A stretch of 48,403 bases of DNA, from positions 1 through 48,403 of the forward strand of contig NZ_NFKI01000026.1 in NCBI RefSeq assembly GCF_002160305.1. The letters are read 5' to 3'. Each line of letters starts with the position of its first letter. Positions within the stretch are counted from its first letter, which is position 1. Both the position numbers and the translations under genes were made by a program. This document shows, piece after piece, positions 15,467-24,492 of this stretch. Under the pieces are notes generated by a model. It saw nothing but the letters and a program-made list of their open reading frames with translations, ran no database searches and had not been told where the DNA came from. The DNA is from Pseudoflavonifractor sp. An184 (GTDB taxonomy: Bacteria > Bacillota > Clostridia > Oscillospirales > Oscillospiraceae).

Positions 15467-18223
15467 ATGAACGTATTCAAAAAGATCTTCGGCACCAGCT
15501 CCCAGCGGGAGGTCAAGGCCATCATGCCTCTGGTGGACAAGGTCCTGGCTCTGGAGGAGGAGTACAAGGCCCTCAGCGACCACGAGCTCCAGGCCAAGAC
15601 CGGTGAATTCAAGGAGCGCCTCCAGAAGGGCGAGACTCTGGACGACATCCTGCCCGAGGCCTTCGCCGCCTGCCGGGAGGCCGACTGGCGGGTGCTGGGC
15701 ATGCGCCCCTACCCGGTGCAGATCATCGGCGGCATCATCCTGCACCAGGGCCGCATCGCCGAGATGAAGACCGGCGAAGGCAAGACCCTGGTGGCCACCC
15801 TGCCCGCCTACCTGAACGCCCTGTCGGGCAAGGGCGTGCACATCGTCACCGTCAACGACTACCTGGCCAAGCGCGACTCGGAGTGGATGGGCAAGGTGTA
15901 CCGCTTCATGGGCCTCACTGTGGGCCTGGTCATCCACGGGGTGATGGGACAGGCCAAGAAGGACGCCTACGCCGCCGACATCACCTACGGCACCAACAAT
16001 GAGTTCGGCTTTGACTACCTGCGGGACAACATGGCCATCTACGCCCAGGAGCTGGTCCAGCGGGGCCACTCCTTCGCCATCGTGGACGAGGTGGACTCCA
16101 TCCTCATCGACGAGGCCCGCACCCCCCTGATTATCTCCGGCCAGGGGGAGAAGTCCACCCAGCTCTACACCCTGGTGGACCAGTTCGTCTCCCGCCTGAA
16201 GTGCCAGCGCATCGCCAAGGTGGACGCCAAGGAGGAGGAGGACCCGGACATCGACGCGGACTACATCGTGGATGAGAAGGCCCGCACCGCCACCCTCACC
16301 GCCCGGGGCATCGCCAAGGCCGAGCAGGCCTTCAACATCGAGAACCTGGCCGACCCGGAGAACACCACCCTCTCCCACCACATCAACCAGGCCATCAAGG
16401 CCCACGGGGTGATGAAGAAGGACATCGACTATGTGGTGAAGGACGGACAGGTCATCATCGTGGACGAGTTTACCGGCCGCCTCATGTTCGGCCGCCGGTA
16501 TAACGAGGGCCTCCACCAGGCCATCGAGGCCAAGGAGCACGTGGAGGTGGCCAACGAGTCCAAGACCCTGGCCACCATCACCTTCCAGAACTACTTCCGC
16601 CTGTACGACAAGCTCTCCGGCATGACGGGCACCGCCATGACCGAGGAGGAGGAGTTCGGCACCATCTATGAGCTGGACATCGTGGAGATCCCCACCAACA
16701 AGCCGGTGCAGCGCGTGGACCACCACGACGTGGTGTACAAGACCGAGGCCGGCAAGCTCCGTGCGGTGGTCAACCAGATCGCCGAGTGCCACGAGAAGGG
16801 GCAGCCCGTGCTGGTGGGCACCGTGTCCATCGAGAAGTCGGAGCAGCTCTCCGACATGCTCAAGAAGCGGGGCATACGCCACAACGTCCTGAACGCCAAG
16901 AACCACGAGAAGGAAGCGGAGATCGTGGCCCAGGCCGGCAAGCTGGGGGCCGTCACCGTGGCCACCAACATGGCCGGCCGCGGCACCGACATCATGCTGG
17001 GCGGCAACGCGGAGTACCTGGCCAAGGCCGACCTGCGGAAGGCGGGGATGAGCGACGAGCTCATCGCCGAGGCCACCGGCTACGCCGACACCGACAACCA
17101 GGAGATCCTGGACGCCCGGAAGCAGTACGCCGACGCGGAGGCCAAGTACAAGGAGTCCATCAAGGCGGAGGCGGACAAGGTCCGTGAGGTGGGCGGCCTG
17201 TTCATCCTGGGCACCGAGCGCCACGAGTCCCGCCGCATCGACAACCAGCTGCGCGGCCGTGCCGGCCGTCAGGGCGACCCGGGCGAGAGCCGCTTCTACC
17301 TGTCCCTGGAGGACGACATCATGCGCCTGTTCGGCTCTGAGCGGGTGATGGGCATGATGGAGAAGCTGGGTGTGGACGAGGACACCCCCATCGAGCAGAA
17401 GATGCTCACCAACGCCATTGAGAACGCCCAGAAGCAGGTGGAGTCCCGGAACTTCCAGACCCGGAAGAACGTGCTCCAGTACGACGACGTGATGAACACC
17501 CAGCGCGAGGTCATCTACAAGGAGCGCCGGAAGGTGCTGGACGGGGAGGACCTGCAGGATTCCATCCAGAACATGCTCCACAACACGGTGGAAAACGCCA
17601 TCCGGGGCCACCTGGGCGAGCAGAAGCACATGTCCGCCGAGGACTTCCGGGAGGCCACCGCCCAGTTCCGGAACATGTTCCTGAAGCCCGGCGAGCTGGA
17701 GCTCACCGACGAGGAGCTGCAGCAGTACGACGAGGACGGGCTGGTGGACCTGGTGGTGGGCAAGGCCAAGGAGGTCTACGCCGCCCGGGAGCAGGAGTTC
17801 GGCTCCCCCCTCATGCGGGAGCTGGAGCGGGTGCTCATGCTCCGGGTGGTGGACGAGTACTGGATGGACCAGATCGACGCCATGAACGACCTGAAGCAGG
17901 GCATCGGCCTGCGGGGCTACGCCCAGACCGACCCGGTGGTGGCCTACAAAAAGGAAGGCTACGAGATGTTCGAGCAGATGATCGCCGCCATCCAGGAGGA
18001 GACCCTCCGCCGCCTGTTCCTGGTGCGCCTGCGCCAGAACCAAGAGGTCAAGCGGGAGCGGGTGGCCAAGGTCACCGGCGAGTCCGGCGCCGGCGACGGC
18101 ACCGTCCAGCAGCGGCCCCAGCGGAAGGTCATCAAGATCGGCCGCAACGATCCCTGCCCCTGCGGAAGCGGCCTGAAGTGGAAAAAGTGTACCTGTAAGC
18201 AGTTCCACCCGGATGTGAAGTAA
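15467..18223 (+). CDS. secA: Preprotein translocase ATPase SecA
   Basis: The 918-residue SecA starts at the ATG at 15467 (MNVFKKIFG), where SecA proteins begin; the upstream in-frame extension has no homology. Walker A MKTGEGKT is at residues 100-107, the DEAD-type [15 protein letters not shown] is near 207, and motifs [10 protein letters not shown] and [14 protein letters not shown] are intact. The C-terminus has the SEC-C zinc motif [14 protein letters not shown]. SecA drives protein export through SecYEG. The last 32 coding bases before the final codons are repeated 157 bases downstream (see element B). Confidence 0.98.
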   Translation: MNVFKKIFGTSSQREVKAIMPLVDKVLALEEEYKALSDHELQAKTGEFKERLQKGETLDDILPEAFAACREADWRVLGMRPYPVQIIGGIILHQGRIAEMKTGEGKTLVATLPAYLNALSGKGVHIVTVNDYLAKRDSEWMGKVYRFMGLTVGLVIHGVMGQAKKDAYAADITYGTNNEFGFDYLRDNMAIYAQELVQRGHSFAIVDEVDSILIDEARTPLIISGQGEKSTQLYTLVDQFVSRLKCQRIAKVDAKEEEDPDIDADYIVDEKARTATLTARGIAKAEQAFNIENLADPENTTLSHHINQAIKAHGVMKKDIDYVVKDGQVIIVDEFTGRLMFGRRYNEGLHQAIEAKEHVEVANESKTLATITFQNYFRLYDKLSGMTGTAMTEEEEFGTIYELDIVEIPTNKPVQRVDHHDVVYKTEAGKLRAVVNQIAECHEKGQPVLVGTVSIEKSEQLSDMLKKRGIRHNVLNAKNHEKEAEIVAQAGKLGAVTVATNMAGRGTDIMLGGNAEYLAKADLRKAGMSDELIAEATGYADTDNQEILDARKQYADAEAKYKESIKAEADKVREVGGLFILGTERHESRRIDNQLRGRAGRQGDPGESRFYLSLEDDIMRLFGSERVMGMMEKLGVDEDTPIEQKMLTNAIENAQKQVESRNFQTRKNVLQYDDVMNTQREVIYKERRKVLDGEDLQDSIQNMLHNTVENAIRGHLGEQKHMSAEDFREATAQFRNMFLKPGELELTDEELQQYDEDGLVDLVVGKAKEVYAAREQEFGSPLMRELERVLMLRVVDEYWMDQIDAMNDLKQGIGLRGYAQTDPVVAYKKEGYEMFEQMIAAIQEETLRRLFLVRLRQNQEVKRERVAKVTGESGAGDGTVQQRPQRKVIKIGRNDPCPCGSGLKWKKCTCKQFHPDVK

Positions 18224-18373
18224 AAATCTCCCGTCCCCTGGTCGAGTGGAGGGGGGCCTCCGGGGGGAACTAGTGCCCCCCGGAAGGCGCGGCCTGGCGC
18301 GAAGCGCCGCGTTTTCCGCAGAAAACGCCCGCGCCTTGAAGAAGTGTACCTGTAAGCAGTTCCACCCGGATGT
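18185..18373. repeat. Structured insertion (element B) with 32-bp direct repeat of the secA 3' end
   Basis: Bases 18185-18216, inside secA, are repeated exactly at 18342-18373. The second copy still reads to a stop in the secA frame, giving the same last residues. The 125 bases between hold a GC hairpin (CCGGGGGG...CCCCCCGG) and a nested hairpin built on AAGGCGCGG...CCGCGCCTT with an inner GTTTTC/GAAAAC stem. The secA terminator lies after the second copy, so the element separates gene from terminator. Confidence 0.85.
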
Positions 18374-18400
18374 CAAATAATTTGATTGTAAAATGAAAAT

Positions 18401-18442
18401 GGAGAGGGCTGCCCCCTGCGGGCGGTCCTCTCCTTATATTTT
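18401..18442 (+). terminator. Terminator of secA
   Basis: GGAGAGG...CCTCTCC stem with an inner GCCC/GGGC pairing, followed by TTATATTTT. It is the original secA terminator, now 180 bases from the stop codon. Confidence 0.85.
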
Positions 18443-18933
18443 GCGCTCCGGCGTAGTTAGAAATAGGCGGGCGGGAAACGAGAGATTCGGTTTCTCCGTA
18501 GGGTGCGAGAAGATGAATTGCCCAGCAGGGTCAAAGAAGCTGGCCTGGGCCACGACTCGGTGCCCGCTTCGCAGGGGGCTTCGTTTCATAGGGGATTTCG
18601 CCGCCTGCGGACGGCGACCTACTTTGCCCATGGCGGCTCGTCGTCGCAAAGTCCACTCCACTCCGTTTCCGCCTGGCGGCGAAAACTGCGTTCGTTCCCT
18701 TGCTCCTCCTCTTCCCGGCGAACCCGCTTCGCTGGGCTTCGCCGGGAGTAACGAGGGATTGGGCAAAACGCCCCGGGGCCGACTCCCCTTATCAAGGGGA
18801 GATGTCCCGAAGGGACAGAGGGGATAGGGACCGGCTCCAGATGAGCACTTCGTGCTCATAGTCGCCTTTCCCCGGACCCCATTTACGTGGGTTACCCCTT
18901 GAAGTAGGCAAAATATTTCCGGCGCGCAAAATC
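18437..18933. repeat. Non-coding block bounded by inverted TTTTGCGC-CCGG ends
   Basis: The 15 bases at 18437-18451 and the complement of 18919-18933 match at 13 positions (TTTTGCGCxCCGG). Inside are palindromic GC stretches, including a CTCCCC...GGGGAG hairpin with a TCCCGAAGGGA hairpin at 18783-18823. A related TTTTGCGCGCCGG end recurs at 27780. Reading frames here run on both strands without ribosome sites and look spurious. Confidence 0.5.
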
Positions 18934-19042
18934 AGGAGTGCTTGGGTGCGTTTGAATCCGGGCCCACTGGGGCCCTGGGTGTACAAAATTTGATTTTACT
19001 GCGGTTTTCAGACTGCGCCTGGGTTTCCCAGCCAACGCTCTC

Positions 19043-19337
19043 GGTGTAAATCCTGGCGGGAGGCCCAAGGGCCTCCCCTACCCAAACCATGAGAGGTATT
19101 CTTAAACCCCGTAGGGGAGGGGCTTGCCCCTCCCGTCGTATCTCGGAAGGGGCCGTGGTTCGCCGTAGGGGCGACCCTTGCGGTCGCTCGCATGCGCCTT
19201 CCCCGCAAAAAGCCTTCCCCTTTAGGGGAAGGTGGCCCCGAAGGGGCCGGATGAGGGGAATGGTCCCAGCTATGAAGACGGTTTGTTTATGCCGTATGGG
19301 CGGGTGCCCTCACCCGCCTGCGGGGCCTCTGCCCTAC
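19043..19337. repeat. Cluster of GC-hairpin plus CCCTAC repeats
   Basis: Units at 19056-19081, 19111-19136, 19164-19187, 19293-19317 and 19320-19337 each consist of a short palindrome joined to (C)CCCTAC or its complement. The unit at 19043-19088 matches the inverse of 27623-27668 at 43 of 46 bases. A two-hairpin CTCATCC unit lies inverted at 19210-19258. No gene is seen between 18224 and 19367. Confidence 0.85.
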
Positions 19338-19367
19338 GGGAGGGGCATCCCTGAAGCCCCCACAGTT

Positions 19368-20534
19368 CTACTCCTCCTTGCGGGGCGGGCGCTCCCGGAG
19401 GACGGCCATGATGTCCTCGGCGGCGGCGGCCAGGTCCAGGCGCACCCCCTCGAAGATGCCCAGCCGGATCAGGTTCAGGGCGATCAGGGCGATGGTGGGC
19501 CCCAGGATCATGCCCAGCACCCCGGCCAGCCGCCAGCCGATGTAGATGCTGATGAGGGAGGCGATGGGGGACAGCCCGGTCTGGTCGCCCACAAACTTGG
19601 GCTCCCCCACCCGGCGGAACAGGGCGATGGCGCCCCAGATGACCATGAGCTGGACGGCGTGGAAGTAGTTCCCCATAAACAGGTCGACGACCGCCCAGGG
19701 GACCATCACCGTCCCGGCCCCGATGATGGGGATGAAGTCCATGACGGCCAGCACCAGGGCCAGAAGCAGGCCGTAGGGCTGCCCGATGACAAAGAAGCCC
19801 ACCAGCAGGATGAAGAACACCACCACCGACAGCAGGAATTCCGCCCGGAGATAGCCGCCAAAGGCGGCCAGGGCGGTGTCCCGCACCTGCTTCAAAAAAT
19901 GGAGCAGCCGCTGGTGGGTGTGCTGGACCGCCTGGCTGCGGAGATAGGGGTAGTCCACCGTGAGCATGTAGCAGGCCATAATATAGATGATCAGGGCCAG
20001 CACCACATCCGGCACCCCTCTGGCCTTGTCGGTGGTATACTCCACCGCCGCGTTGAGTAGGTTGGGCATCGCGCTGCTCAGCCACTCCATGAACCCCTGG
20101 GTCACCGACTCCACCGCGGCGGTGAGCTGGGCCGGCACCAGCCTCCACAGCTGGGCGGACATGATCTCGATCTGATCCAGGGTGCTCTGCAGGTTCTCCA
20201 GCAGGCCGTTCCAGTTCTGCACCAGGGCCACCAGCTCCACGCCCCCGGCGTACCCCAGATAGCCGATCCCCGCCCCCAGCAGGCCGAACAGCAGCAGCAG
20301 AATCAGCAGGGTGGAAAATTTCCGGGGCACGCCCAGCCGCCGCTGCAGCCACCGGATGGGGGGATGCAGAATGGCCGCCGTGATGAGGGCGGCCACAAAG
20401 GGTGCGAACAGAGAGAGCAGGGGCAGCCCCACCGCCTGCAGCAGCCACAGGGCCAGCACCAGCAGGGCCAACCGGATTCCCAGCCTGGCCCACAGCTTGC
20501 CCCGCTCCGGCCAGGAGAGCTTCCTTTCCTCCAT
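19368..20534 (-). CDS. AI-2E family transporter (YtvI/PerM-like membrane protein)
   Basis: The 388-residue protein has about eight membrane helices: two to three at the N-terminus, an amphipathic loop (residues 100-165), then a helix-rich C-terminal half. The conserved PF01594 blocks ALVLAVMDFIPIIGAGTVMVPWA and GDQTGLSPIASLISIYIGW are clear. Sporulation protein YtvI of Bacillus belongs to this family, and the SpoIID/SigI context fits a spore former, but YtvI identity is not proven. Some members are AI-2 exporters or Na+/H+ antiporters. The gene is monocistronic with GGAAG before the ATG at 20534. Confidence 0.88.
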   Translation of the reverse strand: MEERKLSWPERGKLWARLGIRLALLVLALWLLQAVGLPLLSLFAPFVAALITAAILHPPIRWLQRRLGVPRKFSTLLILLLLFGLLGAGIGYLGYAGGVELVALVQNWNGLLENLQSTLDQIEIMSAQLWRLVPAQLTAAVESVTQGFMEWLSSAMPNLLNAAVEYTTDKARGVPDVVLALIIYIMACYMLTVDYPYLRSQAVQHTHQRLLHFLKQVRDTALAAFGGYLRAEFLLSVVVFFILLVGFFVIGQPYGLLLALVLAVMDFIPIIGAGTVMVPWAVVDLFMGNYFHAVQLMVIWGAIALFRRVGEPKFVGDQTGLSPIASLISIYIGWRLAGVLGMILGPTIALIALNLIRLGIFEGVRLDLAAAAEDIMAVLRERPPRKEE

Positions 20535-20636
20535 TGGGATCTGACTTCCTTTCTATCCGGCGGACGCACCGCCGGCCCGGCATGCAGACCGGCCCCGTCC
20601 CGAAAACTCCGGGCCGGGGCCGCTGTATCGCTTGGC

Positions 20637-21503
20637 TTACTCTTCCCGATAGACCAGGCCGATGAGATTGGGCCCGGCGTTGATGGCGATGACGCCGCCG
20701 ATGGAATAGGTCATCTCGGCGCTTTCGCCCAGCGCCTTCCCGCTCTCCGCCTCCAGGCGGGCGGCCTGCTCCCGGTTGTTCCCCTCGATAACCAGATAGG
20801 GGGTCCCGGGCTTCCGGGTCTTCCGGCACAGCTCCAGCAGGGCGGGGACCACATTTTTCTCCCCCCGCACCTTGGAGAGGACCTTGGAGTCCCCGTTCTC
20901 AAAGGTCATGATGGGCTTGAGCCCCAGGGCGTCCCCCATAAAGGCGGCCGCCGCGGACACCCGGCCCGACTTCTTGGCGAAGCGCAGGTCCAGGGGGGCG
21001 AAGATCACCCGGGCGTGATCGATCCAGTCCTGGATATAGGCCACGACCTCCCCCTCGTCCGCACCGTCCCGGGCCATTCTGGCCCCCTGGACCACCGCCC
21101 AGCCGTAGCCCATGGTGTAGGTACGGGAGTCCAGAATATGGATGTGAAAGGTCTCTTTTGCCTCCGGATAGTCCTCATAGAACTCCTCCCGGGCCTGCGC
21201 GGCGTTCTGATAAGTAGCAGAGCCCTTGGCGTTGATGGCGGTATAGATCAGGCAGCGGCACCCCTCCTGAAACGCCTCCTGAAAGCACTGGCTGAAGACA
21301 AAGGGGTTGAGCTGGGCGTGGGTGGGAATCTGAGCCGCCGAGAGGAGCATGGGATAAAACTCCTCAGGGGTAAAATCATAGCCGTCCTGGAGCTCCTTGT
21401 TCCCCATGGCGATGGGGAAGGGGAGCACCTGAATGCCCAGTTCCTCCCGCAGGGCGCGGGGGATGTCGGCGGCGGAGTCTGTGACAAATTTGATCGGTAG
21501 CAT
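20637..21503 (-). CDS. DegV family fatty-acid-binding protein
   Basis: The 288-residue protein starts at the ATG at 21503, with AGGAGG six bases upstream; a start eight codons earlier has none. The N-terminal KFVTDSAADIPRAL and the mid-protein DSRTYTMGYGWAVVQGARMA are DegV hallmarks. DegV/FakB proteins bind a fatty acid and present it to the FakA kinase for phosphorylation and membrane lipid synthesis. No FakA gene is nearby. Cytoplasmic; the bound lipid is unknown. Confidence 0.92.
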   Translation of the reverse strand: MLPIKFVTDSAADIPRALREELGIQVLPFPIAMGNKELQDGYDFTPEEFYPMLLSAAQIPTHAQLNPFVFSQCFQEAFQEGCRCLIYTAINAKGSATYQNAAQAREEFYEDYPEAKETFHIHILDSRTYTMGYGWAVVQGARMARDGADEGEVVAYIQDWIDHARVIFAPLDLRFAKKSGRVSAAAAFMGDALGLKPIMTFENGDSKVLSKVRGEKNVVPALLELCRKTRKPGTPYLVIEGNNREQAARLEAESGKALGESAEMTYSIGGVIAINAGPNLIGLVYREE

Positions 21504-21582
21504 GGCGGTCCTCCTGAAATGCTTCATTTCAAAGGGTCTAACCCCATTATTGCAGACCCAGAGAGAATTGTCAATGAACGTG

Positions 21583-21785
21583 AGATTAAGAATCTTCCTC
21601 CACGCATCAAAATACTTCCGGGTGACAGGTCTCGGAAGGAAAGATAGTGTGAAAGAAAACCATCAGGGTTTTCTTTCACGCGCAATCAAACAACGTTTGA
21701 AACTTTTTCGAAAGTTTCAAACGCTTGGCAGCGTGTTAAAAAGCTCTCACGAGCTTTTTGACATGCTGCGGAAGATTAAGAATCT
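21583..21785. repeat. Hairpin-rich insertion (element C) with 13-bp direct repeats
   Basis: AGATTAAGAATCT occurs at 21583-21595 and 21773-21785. The 177 bases between hold three consecutive hairpins: a 13-bp stem GTGAAAGAAAACC, a 13-bp stem CGTTTGAAACTTT, and a 19-bp near-perfect arm pair around 21729-21770 ending GAGCTTTTTGACATGCTGC. There is no coding frame. The last hairpin shares sequence and layout with element A. The right copy abuts the DUF896 stop codon. Confidence 0.75.
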
Positions 21786-21994
21786 CAGTCTTTCCGCTTT
21801 TTCATGGGCACCCGGGTGCCGTCGGGCCGCTGGAGGTAGGTGTGCTCCAGCTGGCTCTCCAGGTTGGCTTTCACGGCGTCCAGGTACTCCCGGCGGAGCA
21901 GGGCCCGCTCGTGCTTCTCCTCCTCCGTCAGCCCCTCCGGGGTCTTGGCCTTCCGGGCCAGGGCGTTGATCCGGTCGATTTTTGCTTGTTCCAT
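21785..21994 (-). CDS. DUF896 family protein (YnzC-like)
   Basis: The 69-residue protein begins MEQAKIDRINALARKAKTPE and continues with the GLTEEEKHERALLRREYLDA core of DUF896. This is a two-helix cytoplasmic protein represented by B. subtilis YnzC and SOS-linked YneB-type genes. Length matches. The C-terminus is basic (MKKRKD). AGGAGG precedes the ATG at 21994. It follows the DUF4177 gene by nine bases, so they are co-transcribed. No molecular function is established. Confidence 0.9.
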   Translation of the reverse strand: MEQAKIDRINALARKAKTPEGLTEEEKHERALLRREYLDAVKANLESQLEHTYLQRPDGTRVPMKKRKD

Positions 21995-22003
21995 AGCTTC
22001 CTC

Positions 22004-22234
22004 CTACTGTCCCGTCCCTCTGGGGATGGGGCGCTCAAAGATCAGTTCGACGGCCTCGATGTGGCCGGTGGCCCGCTGCTCCACAGGCAGAAAGCCCGCA
22101 TACCGCCAGCCCTCCCGGCCCCGGCGGCAGATCCGCTCCTGGTGGCCCTCCAGCTGGATGCCCACTCCGCCAAACAAGCTGTACCCGCCGGCCGAGAGCT
22201 CCAGCCGCTCAAATTCGTATTCATAGCTTGGCAT
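22004..22234 (-). CDS. DUF4177-like small protein
   Basis: The 76-residue protein begins MPSYEYEFERLEL and contains REGWRYAGFLP, the pattern of DUF4177 proteins. The ATG at 22234 is preferred (AGGTGG upstream); a GTG four codons earlier is an alternative. Soluble, no catalytic motif visible. It lies between ylmH and the DUF896 gene in one operon. Function unknown. Confidence 0.75.
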   Translation of the reverse strand: MPSYEYEFERLELSAGGYSLFGGVGIQLEGHQERICRRGREGWRYAGFLPVEQRATGHIEAVELIFERPIPRGTGQ

Positions 22235-22255
22235 ATCCTGCACCACCTGTTCTCG

Positions 22256-23053
22256 TCATTGATACCGCTCCAGCACCAGCATGATCCGTCCTTTTCTGGA
22301 GGCCCCCAGGACCTCCTTCACCACGCACTTGCCCAGGCCGCGGCAGGTGAGCACGTCCCCCTCATTCACCGTCCGGTCCCCCTTCATGCACTCCCGGTGG
22401 TTGATGGACACCCGCCCGGCGGAGATGAGGTCCGCCGCCTTGGACCGGGAGGTGGAGAAGCCCGCCGCCAGCACCGCGTCCAGCCGCAGGGCGGACACCG
22501 TGTCCCGGAGGGTCTTGACGGTGGGGGGCCTGGGGGTGAGGGCGGAGAGGGGGATCTCCCCCACCGACACCTTCCACCGGCCGGCGGACTCCCACTGGCT
22601 CAGGAGGATGGGCAGGGCCTCCCGCAGGGCGACCACCTGGCACTTCCCCTCTAACATCAAAATGTCCCCCAGCTTCTCCCGGGTGATGCCCAGGCCCATG
22701 AGGGACCCCAGAATGTCCCGGTGGGTGAGGGAGGCCCCGTTTGGGAATGTCCCCTCCAGGGCGGCCAGGGGGCCCTCCGGGTCGGAGAGGGCGTCCTCCG
22801 GCTCCTGCCAGTCGGGGGGAAAATAGAGGATGTTCCGCTCCGAGCCCTCATAGCCCCCGAAGGCGGCGTACCGGGGGTTCCCCCAGGCGGTAAGCAGATC
22901 GGCGGCGGAGGCCTGCTCCCCCGGGGTCAGGAAGGGGGTGTGGGCGGGGACGCCCCGGTTCTGGGCCAGCTCCAGCTTGTCCAGCACCCGGGCCAGCAGG
23001 GTCCGCTCCTCCCCGCTGCGGGCGCAGCGGTCCAGCAGTTCGGTCTTGTTCAC
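22256..23053 (-). CDS. ylmH: YlmH family S4-domain RNA-binding protein
   Basis: The product is 265 residues from the GTG at 23053, which has AGGAGG seven bases upstream. A longer in-frame frame upstream has no homology. The N-terminal half matches the YlmH core (AFGGYEGSERNILYFPPDW, HRDILGSLMGLGITREKLGDI). The C-terminal S4 domain contains LRLDAVLAAGFSTSRSKAADLISAGRVSINH. YlmH is encoded near division genes in Bacillus and has been linked to ribosome quality control with RqcH. Here it heads a small operon with DUF4177 and DUF896. Confidence 0.93.
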   Translation of the reverse strand: MNKTELLDRCARSGEERTLLARVLDKLELAQNRGVPAHTPFLTPGEQASAADLLTAWGNPRYAAFGGYEGSERNILYFPPDWQEPEDALSDPEGPLAALEGTFPNGASLTHRDILGSLMGLGITREKLGDILMLEGKCQVVALREALPILLSQWESAGRWKVSVGEIPLSALTPRPPTVKTLRDTVSALRLDAVLAAGFSTSRSKAADLISAGRVSINHRECMKGDRTVNEGDVLTCRGLGKCVVKEVLGASRKGRIMLVLERYQ

Positions 23054-23166
23054 TCTCCCGCCTCCTCTCGTGCAGCGCGTTTTCTCTAGTATACCAGGAA
23101 ACTCCGGCCGGAACAAGGAGAATCGAGGGACCGCGTCTGGGAATCCGGCCCTTCCAAGAAACAGCA

Positions 23167-23194
23167 GGCCCGGCACTCTTGCGAATGCCGGGCC
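23167..23194 (-). terminator. Terminator of the hydroxyacid dehydrogenase gene
   Basis: A 9-bp stem GGCCCGGCA/TGCCGGGCC with a 10-base loop, followed on the minus strand by TGCTGTTTCTT, which is a weak T-tract. Confidence 0.6.
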
Positions 23195-23250
23195 GCTGCC
23201 GCTCATATAAAATCCTTTGCTGCTCGATTTCCAGAAAAGGAGGAAAACGC

Positions 23251-24192
23251 TTACTTCAGGTCCAGGGCCTCTTTCACCTTGGCGATGATGTGGGCGCCGA
23301 TATCCCGGGAGGCGTCCACGGTCTGGGCGCCCAGGTGGGGAGTGACGATGAAGTTGTCGCACTCAAACAGGGGGGAGTCGAAGCCAGCGCCCTCGGTCAG
23401 GCCGCCGGCAGCCAGCTCGTTCTCCATAACGTCGGAGCCGTAGCCGCCCAGCTTGCCGGACTTCAGGGCCTCGTACATATCCTTCTCGTTGACGATGCCG
23501 CCGCGGGCCATGTTCAGCACCACCGCGCCGTCCTTCATCTCGGCGATGGACTTGGCGTTGAACAGGTTTCTGGTCTCGTCGGTGAGGGGCATGTGGATGG
23601 TCACATAGTCGGACACCTTCAGCACCTCGTCGATGGACAGGCTCTTGGCGTGCTGCTCCTCAAACACATGGGCGGGCAGGTAGGGGTCATAGGCCACCAC
23701 GTCCATCTTGAAGGCGCGGGCCAGCTCGCCCACGCGCTGGCCGATGCGGCCGAAGCCCAGAACGCCCAGGGTCTTGCCCCGCAGCTCGGAGCCCACGAAC
23801 TTATACTTGTCCCAGGTCTTGTTCACCTTCACGTCGTAGCAGGCGGGAATGGTGTGGCGGGCGATGTCCAGCATCTTGGCGATGGTCAGCTCGGCCACGG
23901 CGTTGCCGTTGAGGCCGGGGGCGTTGATGACCTGGATGCCCTTCTCCTTGGCGGTGTCCAGATCGATGTGGTTCAGGCCCACGGAGCACACGCCGATGAC
24001 CTTCAGGTTCTTGGCGGCGTCCAGAATCTCCTTGTTGATGGCGGGGTCGACCCGCATGATGAGCACGTCATAATCGGGGATCAGCTTGGCCAGCTCCTCC
24101 TGGGTGGGCAGCATGTGGGTATCCACCTGCATGTACTTGCTGAACTCCTCGGCGATGCTGCTGTGGACGGCGTCGATGATCAAACACTTCAT
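23251..24192 (-). CDS. D-isomer-specific 2-hydroxyacid dehydrogenase
   Basis: The 313-residue NAD-dependent enzyme has the Rossmann fingerprint VLGFGRIGQRVGELARAF with the acidic YDPY after it, the substrate/catalytic Arg in NMARGGIVNEKD, a Glu in DVMENEL and the catalytic His in VTPHLGAQTVDA. It resembles phosphoglycerate and glycerate/hydroxypyruvate dehydrogenases but lacks the C-terminal ACT domain of long SerA. It likely interconverts a 2-oxo acid and a D-2-hydroxy acid. Divergent from a LysR regulator that probably controls it. Confidence 0.93.
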   Translation of the reverse strand: MKCLIIDAVHSSIAEEFSKYMQVDTHMLPTQEELAKLIPDYDVLIMRVDPAINKEILDAAKNLKVIGVCSVGLNHIDLDTAKEKGIQVINAPGLNGNAVAELTIAKMLDIARHTIPACYDVKVNKTWDKYKFVGSELRGKTLGVLGFGRIGQRVGELARAFKMDVVAYDPYLPAHVFEEQHAKSLSIDEVLKVSDYVTIHMPLTDETRNLFNAKSIAEMKDGAVVLNMARGGIVNEKDMYEALKSGKLGGYGSDVMENELAAGGLTEGAGFDSPLFECDNFIVTPHLGAQTVDASRDIGAHIIAKVKEALDLK

Positions 24193-24409
24193 GGCGATCC
24201 ATCTTCCTTTCTCTTCATTTCACAATTTCTGGTATGGTCCACGGGGTTGTCCCCGCAATGCCATTCGTCTTTTGCATGCTTCAAAGATTTCCCAGTCAAA
24301 AACAGCATACATTTTAAACCGGAACCGCGCTCTTTTTTCCAATTCGTCCTAGTTTTAATACTATTAAAGCATAAAATCGGCAATTCGAACAGCAGATTTT
24401 TGCTGATGG

Positions 24410-24438
24410 TTGCCACAGCCTTTTCATTGTGGTATACT
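24410..24438 (+). promoter_or_regulatory. Promoter of the LysR gene at 24493
   Basis: TTGCCA and TATACT are spaced by 17 bases, and the -10 also has the upstream TG extension. The 300-base divergent space (24193-24492) shows no gene and should contain the regulator's operator. Confidence 0.85.
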
Positions 24439-24492
24439 GGGCTTATCCCAATGGAAATGAAGGATATCATTCAAAAGCCGGAAGGAGCATCT

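Noticed and set aside
15347-18376. Antisense frame of about 1000 codons opposite secA
   Set aside because: A common artefact of GC-rich codon use; the sequence is low-complexity Val/Leu/Gly/His and has no homology.
18434-18859. Open frame of 141 codons on the minus strand and an overlapping one on the plus strand
   Set aside because: No ribosome site, both strands open at once, and the region is made of hairpin repeats; probably spurious translation of repeats.
23179-24492. Upstream extension of the second LysR frame
   Set aside because: It is antisense to the hydroxyacid dehydrogenase; the LysR domain begins at 24493 with a good ribosome site and an upstream promoter.
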